Shown in pieces: positions 11,936 through 24,611 of a DNA stretch of 64,000 nucleotides (the first letter of the stretch is position 1; each line of letters starts with the position of its first letter). The notes below the pieces were generated by a model, which made no database searches, had not been told where the DNA came from, and worked only from the letters and a program-made list of their open reading frames with translations. A program made the translations under genes and the position numbers. The DNA is from Musa acuminata AAA Group (taxonomy: Eukaryota; Streptophyta; Magnoliopsida; Zingiberales; Musaceae). The stretch spans positions 10,845,501 through 10,909,500 of the forward strand of contig NC_088342.1 of the NCBI RefSeq assembly GCF_036884655.1, read 5' to 3'.

Positions 11936-14900
11936 ATGCTTGATGCATTAAATTCGTTCATGAATTTTATAAATGAGCCTGCGCCAGATGTTCAGGTGAA
12001 AGATAACTGGTTGAGATGTTCACAAGATGCAGCACATACTAAAGCAGAAGTTAGGATTGATAGAATCAGGACAGTTTAGAGCTTACTGCAATAACCAAGC
12101 AAGTTCATGCTGCTGTCCAAGTATACAACGATCCACTTGTTATCTCAATCAGAAACAGGTAACCGAAGCTCATTGATCAAGTCTTTATGACATCTGCAAG
12201 ATCCTTAGGCTTGAGTTCTTTCTAGTTCACTAGGATTTCTCAAAATATAGCAGTAGAAAAAGCATCCACTGTCCATCATGTAATTGATTCATATTAGTCC
12301 AACTGCTATTTGAATAAAATCTGTTCTTCAGAATTGCAAACATAAGCAAATATGACAATTAAAACAAAAGGTTAAAAATCAGGAGGGATGGCTAAGAAGC
12401 TATCAAACTAATTAATAGTAGTAAAAAAAAGCTAATGAAAAAAAACGGCTGAGTAGCAACAACATAATAAGATGAGTTTCTTGCCTTCTAGCTAAAAGAA
12501 GTGGAAGGCAAACTGTCCCTTTGTGAGTTTCTCTTATTTTCAACTCTTGGAAAATCCTAACAGAATAAATAAGTATCTTGTCCTTACAAAGAAAATCCAA
12601 TTCTAAGTATCATCAGAACCATAGGTCTGCTTTTTTATTATGAGGCGCATATGCCTTCTCAAAGTCATTGAGGCTTAGTTTAGGTGAGGCAGAAGATTAC
12701 AGCCTCAGTGGGCCTTGCACCTTAGGCATGTTCATCAGCATTGCCAATGGACTGAAAATCTCTATTTATGTTACCAGGGACCAACAAGCTTGATAGGGCA
12801 AAAATTTCAAGAAGCATTAATTTGGGCATTCCTTCAAGTCTAAATAAAATTTGAAATTCTCTAGTTGATAATAGCCTCCATCAGCATTGCTCCTACACCA
12901 ATACCTTATATTTTTCAGACATTTGGCTGCCTTGCATAGATTCTTTATGCCCAAGTTAAAAAGCACCCGAAATAGTAACCTCATGTTATCTACTGCTAGA
13001 ACAATGTCGACACTCGAAACTTGTTGATATTAGGCCATCTTTTCAAAATTTGCAAGCAATTCAAACCTAGGAGACCAAGATATATAAATTTATAAAGTGA
13101 CAGTTCCAACAACTTTGGTGGTTTTGCAAGTTTGGGCTAAATCCAGTTTTTAATGGTTTTGGCAATTTGAACTGGGACTGATAATTTTTAATTAAAAGAT
13201 GCCACTAAATAATAAAAATTTTTAGTGGCAAAAAATAATCAGGATATATTTTGATGCTCCCAGTGGTTTTTATTGTTTAAATCAATCTGTACCAGTGATT
13301 CCCAATGGTTTTAACAAAAAATGTTCATCCTGGATAGAACTGAAACTTAGATGATATCTGATTCTGGGACCTGATCCAAATGATCAATCTGTATTGGCAA
13401 GGACTGATACAAAAACCTCAATATATACCATTTGAAACTTAGAAGCCAATGGAAGACAAGTCCACTACATGAGCATATGGAGATCCTGGAGCACTCATAT
13501 CATTTATCCTCCCTAATTACGACATCAATTGCAAGGCCACAACCTAATTAAATTAAATTGAGTTGGATGAAAGCCCTGACCATGCTAACACCCGAAACCC
13601 CCAAACTCACAAACTCCACCTGGTCTCATATTAGCCAACACTCAAAAATCCGATTTTGAGGACCGGGGTGTGTTAAGGATGGTCCGTTGATCATCCATAA
13701 CCAAAATGTGATATAAAGCCTCCATGTCTATCACCGAGAGAAGCGCCTAATGATCACACGGAGCAATGAATCCCCAGAAAAACCCCATATTTCTAATCAA
13801 TTTCCTCGCAATGAAATCTCGGATACCTTGATCAATCTATCCACGACTGCCGATCCACATTTCCACCGTAAGGAACAGATCCGCTGAACAGGTAAGACTC
13901 AAAGGCTTCCAAATTCAGGGCGAGAGTTTTCGTACCTGAGAAAGACGCAGACGATTGGAAAGAAGCAGGAGAAGAGGATGGGGGTCGGCATCGAACCCTC
14001 ACGATCAATCTCCACTACCCCACAAAACTCCTTTATGATCTATGGAATTCGCAATCCGACGGCCCATAATTATTCTCTCGTTTGATAATGCTACTCCGTG
14101 GATCGGCTATTTAGCACAAACATAGAGAAGCCGAATATACCCAATAATTCAACAACACGTGGAATATTGGTATTAACGTCTGCCTTATGAAGCATTTCCA
14201 TTGATGTATTATTGACCTTTTTTGTCAACTGATGCATTATTTCCACTACAGAAGTTTGTTTAGGATAAGAAATACTAACAAAATTGTATTAGTTTATGAT
14301 ATAACAATGTAGAATATATCCAATTAATTGAATCCAGTGTGACAACATCATTTGGTTCACTTTAGTTTGCTGCTCTTTCCACTTCCTTTTGTTCTTCCCT
14401 CCCCTCGAACTTAATATCTTTTTTTTTTCTCTCTTTGGTGAATGCATCATTGTAGCTTTATCAACAGTGTTTTGTGACTCCTTAATGCCAACATAATAAG
14501 TTGAGGAAAGTGTTATTTAGATTTAAGTGTCCTGAGTGGACGACTTGCTTTGGACGATGGTGCATGCAATCATTGCAAGAGTCCACAGCCTCTCAATCTC
14601 TTGTGAGAGGAATATTGGCATTGCAGCAATGACTCGTACAGGGACGAGCAGAATACAGACAAAGGCAGTAAAGGATACATCCTATTGGAGGATGAGGTTG
14701 CATATGTTCTTGATGTTTGCCGGTAAAGCATTCAATCGAAGTCTGTCACACTAAACTTAGATTTGGAGGTGCAAATACGAAAATTGTAATTGTATCAAAA
14801 GAAAAGGAAAAGAAATTAAAGGGAAACCAATACAAAGAAAAGGTGAACACCATCACCCACGCCGTACGCCATCTTTCGGCACATCAGCCTTTGTGTGACT

Positions 14901-14964
14901 CATAGCACACCTCCCTATGATCATTGCAGCTAGTAGAGCTGCAAGTTACTGAAGAGGAGAACAC

Positions 14965-15016
<52 letters not shown>

Positions 15017-15698
15017 CAAGCTGTAGCAAATGCGACGTCTAGGCTGTGCTACATCTCCATCATCAAAAGCAGTCGACAGGGAAGGGCCAAAAGAGCTCTT
15101 GGATCAGTGTGTTTGAGACGAATCATCCATCACCTGGTAAGCAGCAGGCAGTCTCGCTGTCCATTCGAAGCTTTTCAGGTAGAAGATGGTGGTAAGACCC
15201 CCCCACCTGCTGCTGCACATTGCTCGCCATCCAGGAATCATCATCACACCATGAGCTTTCCTCCGAGCTGCAGGTCAAGCATCACCCTCTTCTGCTACAC
15301 TCTGGTGGAGAAACTGGGAATAGTTGAAGTACGCAAACAAATGTAATCTGGTGGAGAAGCTAGACGATGGAATCTGCGTCGGTCTGCAGTAAGGAGGTAG
15401 TTTTAGAGTTACCGTGCTATCACATGCAAAATGAGTTGTGATATCATCTTTACTGCTCATGAGGTGACTCTTTTATGGTGGATTAATGAGCTCCAAATGA
15501 ATTTTAACGTAGAAATTTTAGTTAATAGTTTCACTGTGTATAGCCCAATAAAAGGAAGAAAGATGCTAATAGTAAATCCAAAGCTACAGAAGCTAAAGAA
15601 ACATACAACCCAAAGCATCTAAACCGCTACCAATAAACAAGCCGTTACAGACAAACTGTTACGGAAGTAGGAGTCCGACATATAGACTCGAACCGGAA
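11936..15698. other. Intergenic, no gene recognised
   Basis: Open frames are short and unrecognised. A minus-strand ATG near 13991 opens a hydrophobic 19-codon stretch that ends at a good GT donor (near 13937). I could not find a following exon, so I do not call a gene. The remainder, down to the stop of the GATA gene, shows only the AT microsatellite at 14967-15013. Confidence 0.4.
14967..15013. repeat. AT microsatellite
   Basis: Uninterrupted (AT)n run. Confidence 0.95.
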
Positions 15699-16941
15699 TC
15701 AGAAGGAAACCACGGGGGGCGCGGCTGCGGTGATGGGGTCCTCTTCCTTCTTCCGGCGCATCTCGAGGACCTTGCGGTGGCTGTTGGAGTGCATGTGGCT
15801 GACGAAAGTGGGGCTGCAAGCCGGTCGATACTCCGGGAGGAGGCGGCCGGACTTGAACCGGACGCCGCAGGCGTTGCACAGGGTCTTGGAGCCGAGGGGG
15901 CCGGCCCGCCACTGCGGCGTCTTCTGGGCACCGCAGTGGCTGCATCGCCGCTCGCCGATGGCGGCGGGTGCGGCGGACGGCGGGACCTTGGGCTTTCGGC
16001 CGCGCTTCTTCGGTGTCTGCTTCATGCGCGGCGGCGGGTGGTGGCCGTAAATGAGGAAGCTTTGGTCGAAGCCGCCAGCGGGCTGGTCGTGCACGAGGAG
16101 AGGGGAGGATGATGAGGTAGAAGAGCAAGAGGCGGCGGAGGTGGTGGTACTGTTGTCGGCGGAGGAGAACGAGGAGGTGTCGGCGAAGGGGACAGGGCCG
16201 GATTTTGACCAGGCGGCGGTGGCGCTGCGCGAGCGCTTGCTCCGCTTGGCCTTCACTATGCCCATGGCTTCCGTAGAGAGGGCGCAGACGCTGGGGCCCA
16301 GAAGGAAGGGCCGTTGACATTGCGGTGCGGCGGTGCGGGGGTGCCGGTTCTCATGCCGGGCGAGGGGTGCAACCCCAGAGCACGGCGGGGGGAACTCCGT
16401 GATGGAGTCGTCTATGATGTAAGAAACCCATTCCAGCTCTTCAGCGTCATGCGCCTGCAGACGGCAAAACAGCAGCACTCAGAATGCATCAACAATCTGT
16501 CCCTCAATATAAAAATCCCAACTTTGAACCCTTCCGAAGGAGAAGACTCACTGGAAAGATATCTGAAAGAGGCGGCGGCGGCGGTAGCTCGAAGGAGAGA
16601 GCCGAAGAGGAGGAAGGAGGGGACGAATACGAGCTGCAGCGCTCCGGCTCCGTCTGCTGAGCTCCGGCTTCCGTTTCGAATTTCCCGCCCACTTCGGCTT
16701 CCTCCGCTTTCATCTCGTCCTCCGCGAACTCTCCAAGGTTGAGGAGGTCGTCGACCGCGAAACCCTCGCCCAAATAGTTCCCCCGCTCGACAACCCAACA
16801 TGCCTCTTCGCTCAAAACCCCTTGGTCCTGCAGCAGCTGCTGCGCTGCGTACATATTCTCCATCCTTAAACTAGGCTTCAGAGCTTCCATGTCGGTTCCC
16901 TCCTCTACCTGCAACCCACCAAACTTTCCTAAAACCTCCAT
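15699..16941 (-). CDS. GATA: Class I plant GATA zinc-finger transcription factor
   Basis: Two exons on the minus strand, 16941-16552 and 16454-15699, joined by a 97-bp phase-0 intron, give 381 residues. The single type IV finger reads C301-X2-C304-X18-C323-X2-C326, with the [19 protein letters not shown] core and the LLPEYRPA tail typical of plant GATA factors. A basic stretch (KKRGRKPK, about 279-286) before the finger is a likely nuclear signal. The acidic N-terminal half contains MEALKPSLR and, at the exon junction, AEELEWVS, both usual for this subfamily. Family members bind WGATAR sites and act in light, nitrogen or growth responses. The start at 16941 is the first suitable ATG after the upstream stop-free leader; the ATG at 16890 (MEALKPSLR) is an alternative. 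The gene diverges from the CPP1-like gene. Confidence 0.93.
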
Positions 16942-18088
16942 TCTTAAACGCCGAAAAGAAGAATAAAACACGAGAGGTTCGGACTCTAGGATGAAATTTA
17001 GCAGAGATGGAAAATAAAAGAAGAAAGAGTCCATCTTTACCATCAATTCCAGCAAAGATGAGATTTTTATCATGTTTCCTCCGGTTTCAACCTACCTCAG
17101 AGGAGTGGGAGCAAGCGGAGGGCGGGACAGGCGCGGGCCGGGGAGCGCGAAGGGGCAGCGTATCGAAGGAACAAGGGCCAAAGAAGAGAGACGAGGCCGC
17201 CTCGAAGCTGGATGAACAAGGGATGAGCGTTCGGCGGTGCATTGAATGGCTGCCACAAGTCCGTGGGCGGAACCAGTGCCCTGTTCCTCCTCGTCCCCGT
17301 TTACCCTTTCTACTACTACTTTTCTCTCAGTTTAATGGCCAACTCAAAATTCCAGGACGCGCTTGCTTCTTTATGTTTCACCCGCTCTTGTCTCAGAAAC
17401 TACTGCTAATTCTAATGTTTCTATTGAAATCCAGTGACGAGCGGTGAGACTTGATTCAAATGTGACCTGTAGTTCATCAAGATTAGCGTTCGATGTTCAA
17501 TTCTACCCATCCTTCTTCACCTAAACCACGGGAGTGCCACTGCCAATGGTGGATTGGTGTCATCTACGAACCGTGTATATTATTATCCGGACAAAAGAGG
17601 AGAGAGAAGGAATCAAATGCGGAAGCGAAGAAGAAGCCCAGCGTTGCGCCCCGAGGCTGTCTTCATCCTTTCGAGCGTCTGCTGCGGTGATGGGACTCCA
17701 TTCGTACTCCTGCAGCTCTTCATTACCCCTACCTTGTTCTTTTCCACACCCAGCCCCCCCCCCATCCAGTAATTTTGTTCCAATTTCGAGGGCATCTTAG
17801 TAAGGACATCTCGTTTCTCCTTTTTGAAACTTCTATACATGATTTTTCTTTTCTTTTCCTTTTTGAATAAATCTCCTTCGATGACGCGTTTTGCTGGCGC
17901 GACGGCTGGCACTTTACTCGTCATATCGTTTTGACTCGGCTTTCCTCCAGTAATTTTACTCCATTACCACTTCACTTCGACGGAATTCCTTTGGGACGAG
18001 GGTCCTTTAGACGGGGCAGGCAGGTCATTTCGGATAAGAATGAGAATAACTTTGAACCGGGCGGCTTATGCCGAGTCAAACAAAGTGT

Positions 18089-18601
18089 CACGTGGTGGGC
18101 GGTCCGAGTCGATTTCGGAACCGGCGGCTCCATTTGGTCCACCCACGCCAGCGTCGACCCTCTCGAAGGACCGCAGGTGTTCGAAATTTAAACGTCATCA
18201 GCAGTAGGCTCACGTGTAGACACGTGCAGCGCCAGAAGATAATATTATCTTATTTTATTAATTTAGCTAATAAATATGTTAATAAATTCTCGTAAAATCT
18301 TGAGTTTAAATCTCATCATTATCATTTATCTCTTATCTAAAAAACATACCAAGTTTTGAAGTTCATCCTGCAAAATGGGCTTATAGTTTATCACCAATCT
18401 TGATGCGCCAAGCATCATCAGCGTCGCATCCTACGTACGGTGACGTCGTGACTCGAGACGTAGACTCCACGCAACAGCCAGACACGTGTCTAGTCCGTTT
18501 AGTTACCCCGAGCTCGGGCCGAGCGCGCGTCACGCGACCGTTGCCCGGGCAGGTGGACCAGACGCCGCCCAAATTAGTGGCAAAGTGGCCCAATTCACGT
18601 G
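18089..18601. promoter_or_regulatory. Cluster of five CACGTG G-boxes
   Basis: CACGTG occurs at 18089, 18211, 18221, 18483 and 18596; TGACGTC, a bZIP-type core, is at 18441. Chance expectation for a six-base palindrome in about 513 bases is roughly 0.1. G-boxes bind bHLH (PIF, MYC) and bZIP (HY5, ABF) factors. The cluster is 0.7-1.2 kb upstream of the CPP1-like ATG and 1.1-1.7 kb upstream of the GATA ATG. Which gene it serves is unknown. Confidence 0.6.
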
Positions 18602-18778
18602 AGGGGCGGTGGAAATTAAAATTGAACCAAACCCTAAACAAATATTGGAAAAGGATTCAGAGACCAAATCTCACATGCACCTCTTCCCAACTCCTTTTCA
18701 CATGTTGCCTCGTGTCAAGCTTTTCGCAATCGATTAAAATAGTAGCATATATTTAAGAGAAGGATATATTTGATGATT

Positions 18779-18781
<3 letters not shown>

Positions 18782-18863
<82 letters not shown>
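18782..18863. repeat. Long AT microsatellite followed by TATG units
   Basis: About 80 bases of (AT)n followed by three GTAT units, lying between the G-box cluster and the CPP1-like gene. Confidence 0.95.
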
Positions 18864-18875
<12 letters not shown>

Positions 18876-19311
18876 GTTAATTTTGAAATAGTTTGGAAAA
18901 AAAAATCCTCGTAATATATAATATGTACAACGCCTAAATATAATCCGAAGGTTTGTGGACATGGAGCCTCTGCGCGGATCCAGATACCCGGAGCCGGGAT
19001 CCGAAATATAACGGGTTTCGGATTTGGATCCGTTGGATGGTCGTTCAAATTCCACTCCGGGTCCAGTATCAAAATTATCCTCAGGCGCCGGCCTAGGGAT
19101 TCCTCGCAACGCGCTCGGCGTCTTACCTTGCGCATCGCCGCCTCCCCTGGTCCTTCGGCATCAGCGCCAGGCCGTCAACTTCAGAAGCAGCCTCCCCTAG
19201 GTGCTTACTCTCCCTCTTCCAGCGCCGCTTTCGCCGTCGATGCCAAAGCGTATGCCTTTTGTTCGTCTTTGAAATCTCATTCTAGGACTTCTGTTACAGC
19301 AATTGGCAGAT

Positions 19312-22300
19312 ATGGTCGTGTCTTGTTTGTCTTCTAATCCGTCGAGGATTTCCTGTTGCGTGACGCCTATAAGAGCATCAAATTCCTTTTGTCGGTCAGC
19401 TTCACCATTGCCCTGCAATCTAAGATTTAAAGACAGGATTACACTTTTGTCCTCCAAGGACAGGTAATGCATGAATGATTTTCTATTTTTTGGGAGCCAT
19501 TAATTTCAATTATTCGAGTAGATTTCTTAAAGATGCCATCTTTTGCGCCAGCAAGTATGGAACTTCTCTAACTGAAGTGTACATTTTGAGAAGGCCTCGC
19601 ATAACCAAAAAATTGGTGCATGCATCTTTTGGTGATATGGCTGAAGATTCACCTTGTAAGATGTCTTTACCTTTCTTCCTTTGTTGCTTTACGGTTCCTT
19701 TTTGGCTTGAATTCGACATGTGGGAATATGTCATGAGTAATGCAGAAATCATTATGCTTGTCCTAAGTAGGCTTGTCTATTCTATCATGAATAGCTTGAT
19801 ATTTTTAATTTGTAATTCTTACTTTGTGAACATGAATTCCACATGGTGGCAGCATATTGCGAGTGACGCAGAAAACATCCAGCTTCTCATAAATGGTATC
19901 TTGTAATTGGTAGCCTTCCTGAATCTTTATGACTTTATCTGCTTAATTGTGAGTAGCTTTATGTGTGCTATCTTGTAATTGTTACTGTGTTGAAACAGTG
20001 TTAGATAACTGCTCTAACGCATTATCTGCTGTAGGATGATTTAACCAGCTGTGATTGTTCCATTTTATGCAAGTGTTGCCTAGTTTCCAATATGACTATA
20101 TTGGACTATGTGGATATTTCATCGTTTTAAACACTACTATCAATCCTCTGTTCAATATGTAGTAGCTCGATTTTATTGAAGTAGTTAGGTTGCCTAGTTT
20201 CCAACGTGAACGTTATGGACAAGCCACAACAATGTGGATATTTGATTTGTTAACACCAGTATCAATCCCTTGGTCAGTATCTAGCACTGATAAAATAGGT
20301 GTGTAAAGCTTATTTTCCTTCCTAAAGCTTTCAAAGAAAGGAGACATTTGTAGCTGATATGGACTGTGAGAACCTGGTGCCAGAAGTATAAATCATAGAT
20401 TTGTGGTCTATTATCTTGTGTACATCACTCATTTAATCTGTAGTTCCGGTTGAGTGGTCTTATGCTCTTTAACCAACGTCTAATTATCTCTTTCTGCAGC
20501 TGTCTTCCCTAGGATTCATGTAAAAGACCCATATAAGCGGCTGGGAATAAGCAGAGAAGCATCTGAAGAAGAAATTCAGGCTGCTAGAAACTTTTTAGTG
20601 AAAAAATATGCTGGACATAAGCCAAGTGTCGATGCAATTGAATCAGCCCATGACAGGATAATTATGCAGAGCTTATATGATAGAAGGAGTCCAAAAATAA
20701 ATTTGAAGAAGAAAGTAAGGGAGGTTACACAATCACGTGTTGTCAAGGCTGTCACAAGTAGATTTGAAGCTCCATCCATGAAAATCATCTTGAAGACCGC
20801 GGCTGCATTCATTGTTCTTGGAGTACTCACTGTTCTCTTTCCAACGGAAGAAGGGCCAACACTTCAAGTGGCCATTTCGCTCATAGCATCCATATATTTC
20901 ATATATGACAGGCTTAAGAACGGCTTGCGAGCATTCTTATATGGGTCTGTTTTCAGTTTCATTATTGAACTTTTGTGGATTCTGCATAGCATGATATATA
21001 ATAGTCTTAAAAATCAACTGTTTGGTGACAGTCTCTTTAGTACCTTTCTTCTATCTATAACTTGTTCATAAACTTAGATGAGAAGATCTGTTTGTTTTTA
21101 TGTTAGTTGCAGGAATTATATAGTGTTTCTGCTCTTGACTTTTTAGATTTGACATAGTAGTTTTGTGACACTTCATTATGTCACTCTTCAGCATGTATCC
21201 AATAGAGATGTCTATGTGCACTATCGTTTATTTGGAAAGAAATCTCTCTTGGCACATGCATTACCTTATAGATTGTTTTGGTGGTAAATCACCAGCTGAA
21301 ATACTGAATATTATGGCTTAAACCTTTTATATATATCGAGTGTGACAAATTTATGACAAGTAAATGCATTGTTAAGTTTCAGTGTTAGGTACGCTATGAT
21401 CTCTTGTCCATTTATTCGAGTAACAAGCTCTTTTTTCTTTTCCACTTTCTTGGAGGGATAATGTCTTTATGCGAGTGTTTAATAGGATATATTTCTATTA
21501 TAAAAGCAAATATCAACATTTGCATTCAAAATGTTTGCTTTTAATAAAAACAATTTTCATCTTGCAGAAAGTTCCTTGTTCGATGTTTTTTGTTGAAAAA
21601 GCATTTTCTTTTGTACTAAATGGATCTGTTGATTAAATTATTAATATGACTCTCCATAACATTTATTAGATGGTAAGTTAAGCATGGAGATGTGGATCGT
21701 GTAATATTTTGGACATCTGGAAAAAAATAGTGTTTTCTTGGGGAGAAATATGTAAAATCAAAGCACAAATTCTCCGTCATTATAGACACCATGGTTTGAA
21801 ATATCGAGGTATTATTGGTAACCAGCTTATTATAAATAATTAATTTTCTTTTTGATGTATAAAGATGTGTTGTGCCATATGTATGTACTGGTCTGATAAG
21901 GATCTAGTATAGGTACTAGCAAAATATTTTAAACATTAAGAAACATCCATTGTTGGTTTGTTTACTTCTTCATAGATATGTTGTGTAAATTGATTAACGT
22001 ATAATAAATTAGTGATAGTTTGAAATATGCTTGTAGGCCTCTTCAAGTTGTATAGGTATAAGAGAAATTGACCTTTGGGTTTTTGAGGTAAACCTCCTTT
22101 GAAAAATTTTGCTCTCATAAGACATATCTTTCAGATGTGATGTTCTCCTATCTGTCCTCCCTTTTCCAAAATCTCTTTGCCATGCTGGAGGTTTAGACAA
22201 GTGTAATAATTCTATTATATGGTATATTCTCTATATATTGTTGTGTGGTGACATTTTTCTACTCAACTAGTGCTATCTGCCACATTTGTTGTAGACGTAA

Positions 22301-22541
22301 CTTTCATGATATTGGATGTTTTGCACATTTATCCACCTACTAGTACAAAGTTTCTCTCTCCCATTAATGCTGACTGTTTTAGTCATGCAGGATTGGAGCT
22401 TTCTTTGCTTCATGGCTATTGGGCACATTCTTGATGGTCTCTGTAATGCCACCATTACTTCAGGGCCCTAGGAGTTTGGAGGTGAGCACTTCTCTGTTGA
22501 GTTACATTCTTCTCTGGGTTTCTTCGACTTATCTCAGGTAA
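19312..22541 (+). CDS. CPP1-like plastid membrane protein with a J-like domain
   Basis: Four exons fit best: 19312-19463, 19522-19655, 20500-20944 and 22391-22541, giving 293 residues. The Ser/Cys-rich N-terminus reads as a chloroplast transit peptide. A J-like domain (about 105-160) contains DPYKRLG and YAGHKPSVDAIESAHD. HKP stands where true J-proteins have HPD, as in CPP1 (chaperone-like protein of POR1, DUF3353), which stabilises the chlorophyll enzyme POR. The C-terminal half has about four hydrophobic segments, including LTVLFPTEEGPTLQVAISL, and ends LLWVSSTYLR. The first intron would be only 58 bp, near the plant minimum. If it is not spliced, translation could instead start at 19475 in the exon 2 frame with a different N-terminus. 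The last three exons are secure. The GDMAEDSP...FPRIHVK leader suggests the At3g51140-type paralogue rather than At5g23040; that is from memory. Confidence 0.85.
21793..21934. mobile_element. Possible MITE in the last intron of the CPP1-like gene
   Basis: The segment begins GGTTTGAAATATCG and ends ATATTTTAAAC. The ends form imperfect inverted repeats similar to those of the insertions at 10089-11040 and 57978-58210. It has no coding capacity. The call rests on the terminal symmetry only. Confidence 0.35.
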
Positions 22542-23394
22542 TTATGTCATTGGCATCCTTTTACTCCTAGGGAAGTGAGTAAATATACCATCATGCGGTT
22601 CTGCACATGCAGTGTGCTCATTTAATTTTGGCTGTTTTGGCTATCTATAAATGTGGTTTTTGCTCCTAGCATACTCTTAAACATGATTAGCATGTCAGCT
22701 GTTTTTGTTGTAGTTGGTCTTAGATATGTACATTTACCTCCTTGTTTCTATGAGTTATCAAAATGCGTCCTCCATGCCTTTGCGTTACTGCCATAGGTAT
22801 CCAACGACTTTGTTTCACTTTTGTTTCTCTTTCTGCATGGAAGAAGGAAATTAGAAAATGGTGTTCTCATCTTTAAGATGACCAATCTTCGTAAGTTCCT
22901 TAAAGACTGAAATATTTCGTAGTTTATCTGAGGGTTTGATTTGCTTGACTTAGTTTTGCCATAATTGAGCGACAGAAGTTTTCGGGTGCAAGCTATGATG
23001 AGGTTTCGTTTGTTTTCTCATGGTGGTGTTGGTTCCTTTGCTAGTAGATGAGTTCTGAAACTTAACTTGGATTTGTTTTGTGAAACTCTTCTGTCTCTTT
23101 TGAAATGTGTTATTTAACATTTTTCCTATTCTTTTTTTGTAATTACAAGCAATTGAATGTAATGTCAGATCTTGATGGTTTCATCGTCCTTTAAAACATG
23201 GCTCTTTTAGAACACTTCAAGACAAAATCCTTGACATATTCAAAAGAACAAGAAATCAGAATATAAGATTTAAAAAACCATATGTTTTTTATTTTTGGAT
23301 CCTATATTTGAATCAGAATTGGATGGATTAGATGGAGTTAGAATCTGCATTTAAATACCGTTTCTCACACCTACTATTCGCTAGCAACGTCTTC

Positions 23395-23484
<90 letters not shown>

Positions 23485-24106
23485 CCCTTATTTAATATTT
23501 GTCTTTGGAAGTTGATAATGGAAAAGAATCAAAAGCGTTGACTTTTAGCGGCTGTTGTGTGGCCTGAATTCACCCGCACGCTTCTCTATTTAAATAAATT
23601 ATTTGTATATTAATTAATAAAGCTAGTCGAGAATCAATGAGGGAAAGGAATTTATTCTGTTATTTCTTATCCTAATGTTCAGTGAGAAAAGAACAATACC
23701 AAGTGCGGCAGCCGATGCCTTTCTTCTTCTTTGTTCCAGAGAGCCAGGTCTAATCGCTGACCACACCGCACGTGCAGCGCAAACGTATACTACTAAGCTT
23801 GGCTTGGCGCTGACCTCACGCCTCAGTTCATGCATTGGGATTTATCCGGCGCCGACGACGGAGTCGAAGACGCGGAAAAACCAACCGTTTTGACTTCGTA
23901 GGGGTCGGCAGCTTCTCATCCCGTTGCCACCTCGACGCTTGGTGGCGAAGGAAACGAAGCCCTTCCTCTCCACCAAAACCACACGAGGAACTATTCCTCT
24001 GCGTCCCCCCTTCTCTCTCTCCATCTTAAATACTCGTTAGCCTCTCTCTTTGCCGAGCAGCTGCAACAACGTCGTCATTCCTCGAAGTATTGTTGAACAT
24101 CTGACT
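22542..24106. other. Intergenic, no gene recognised
   Basis: This stretch holds the 3' flank of the CPP1-like gene, an AT microsatellite and the SAUR promoter. TTAAATAC at 24026 is the only TATA-like candidate for the SAUR gene. Confidence 0.45.
23397..23480. repeat. AT microsatellite
   Basis: Uninterrupted (TA)n run of about 84 bases. Confidence 0.95.
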
Positions 24107-24199
24107 ATGTCCAACGTTCCCAACTCTCTCCGTGATTCCTCCCTCACCCTCTTCCGCCTCGCCATCTCCAGCTCCGATCCTTGGCCCTTCTCCCTCTAG
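24107..24199 (+). promoter_or_regulatory. Candidate upstream ORF in the SAUR leader (30 codons)
   Basis: ATG at 24107 opens 30 codons ending in TAG at 24197-24199, 88 bases before the SAUR start. It would be in the mRNA leader if transcription starts near the TTAAATAC at 24026, which is not proven. Confidence 0.3.
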
Positions 24200-24287
24200 C
24201 CTTCGCTCGTCTCTCTTCCAGGGCAACACCAACTAGGAGATCAGAGGCCATCGCCGTCCTCGCTCGCTGGGCTTCCTGCAGCCTCGC

Positions 24288-24611
24288 ATGCCGCGCCTCG
24301 GTGCTGCCAAGGTGAAGGCGGCCGCGGAGATGCCGCCCAAGGGGTGCATGGCGGTCAGGGTGGGGCAGGAGGGCGAGGAGCAGCGGCGATTCGTGGTGCC
24401 GGTGGCGTACCTCGACCACCCCCTCTTCGCGGAGCTCCTCGACACGGCGGCCCAGGAGTACGGATTCAACCAGAAGGGGCCCATCGCCATCCCCTGTGGC
24501 GTCGACCACTTCCGCCACGTGAGCGACGTCATACACAGCGATCAAGGCGGCGCCGCCGGCCGCCACCGTCACCGCCTTCGTCATTTCGCAGCGTGTTTTG
24601 GAGCTCGATGA
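24288..24611 (+). CDS. SAUR: SAUR-family auxin-responsive protein
   Basis: An intronless 107-residue protein, as usual for SAURs. The core runs from KGCMAVRVG (about 18-26) through RRFVVPVAYLDHPLF and LLDTAAQEYGF to GPIAIPCGVDHFRHV (about 64-78), the SAUR domain. The tail is rich in Arg and His and is the variable part. The VPVAYLDHPLF form is closest, by eye, to the SAUR32/36-like group. SAURs inhibit PP2C.D phosphatases and so activate plasma-membrane proton pumps during cell expansion; that role comes from the family, not from this sequence. The coding region is very GC-rich. The first ATG in frame is used, with MPPKGCMAV at codon 15 as an alternative. Confidence 0.9.
   Translation: MPRLGAAKVKAAAEMPPKGCMAVRVGQEGEEQRRFVVPVAYLDHPLFAELLDTAAQEYGFNQKGPIAIPCGVDHFRHVSDVIHSDQGGAAGRHRHRLRHFAACFGAR

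Larger units (their letters stand above)
16942..19311. promoter_or_regulatory. Shared upstream region between divergent GATA and CPP1-like genes
   Basis: No gene is recognised in this 2.4-kb interval. It holds the leader and promoter of both divergent genes, five G-boxes (18089-18601) and a long AT microsatellite (18782-18863). The open frames of 70-146 codons that start in it are unrecognised and probably fortuitous. Confidence 0.5.

Noticed and set aside
13935..13995. Minus-strand ATG with 19 hydrophobic codons ending at a good splice donor
   Set aside because: No plausible second exon was found to the left, and the peptide is too short to identify.
15730..16317. Plus-strand open frames of 88-111 codons opposite the GATA gene
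   Set aside because: They are antisense shadows of GC-rich coding DNA; the GATA finger is plainly on the minus strand.
18732..19135. Minus-strand frames with long Ile-Tyr repeats
   Set aside because: They are simple translations of the AT microsatellite at 18782-18863; the same applies near 14924-15346 and 23332-23541.
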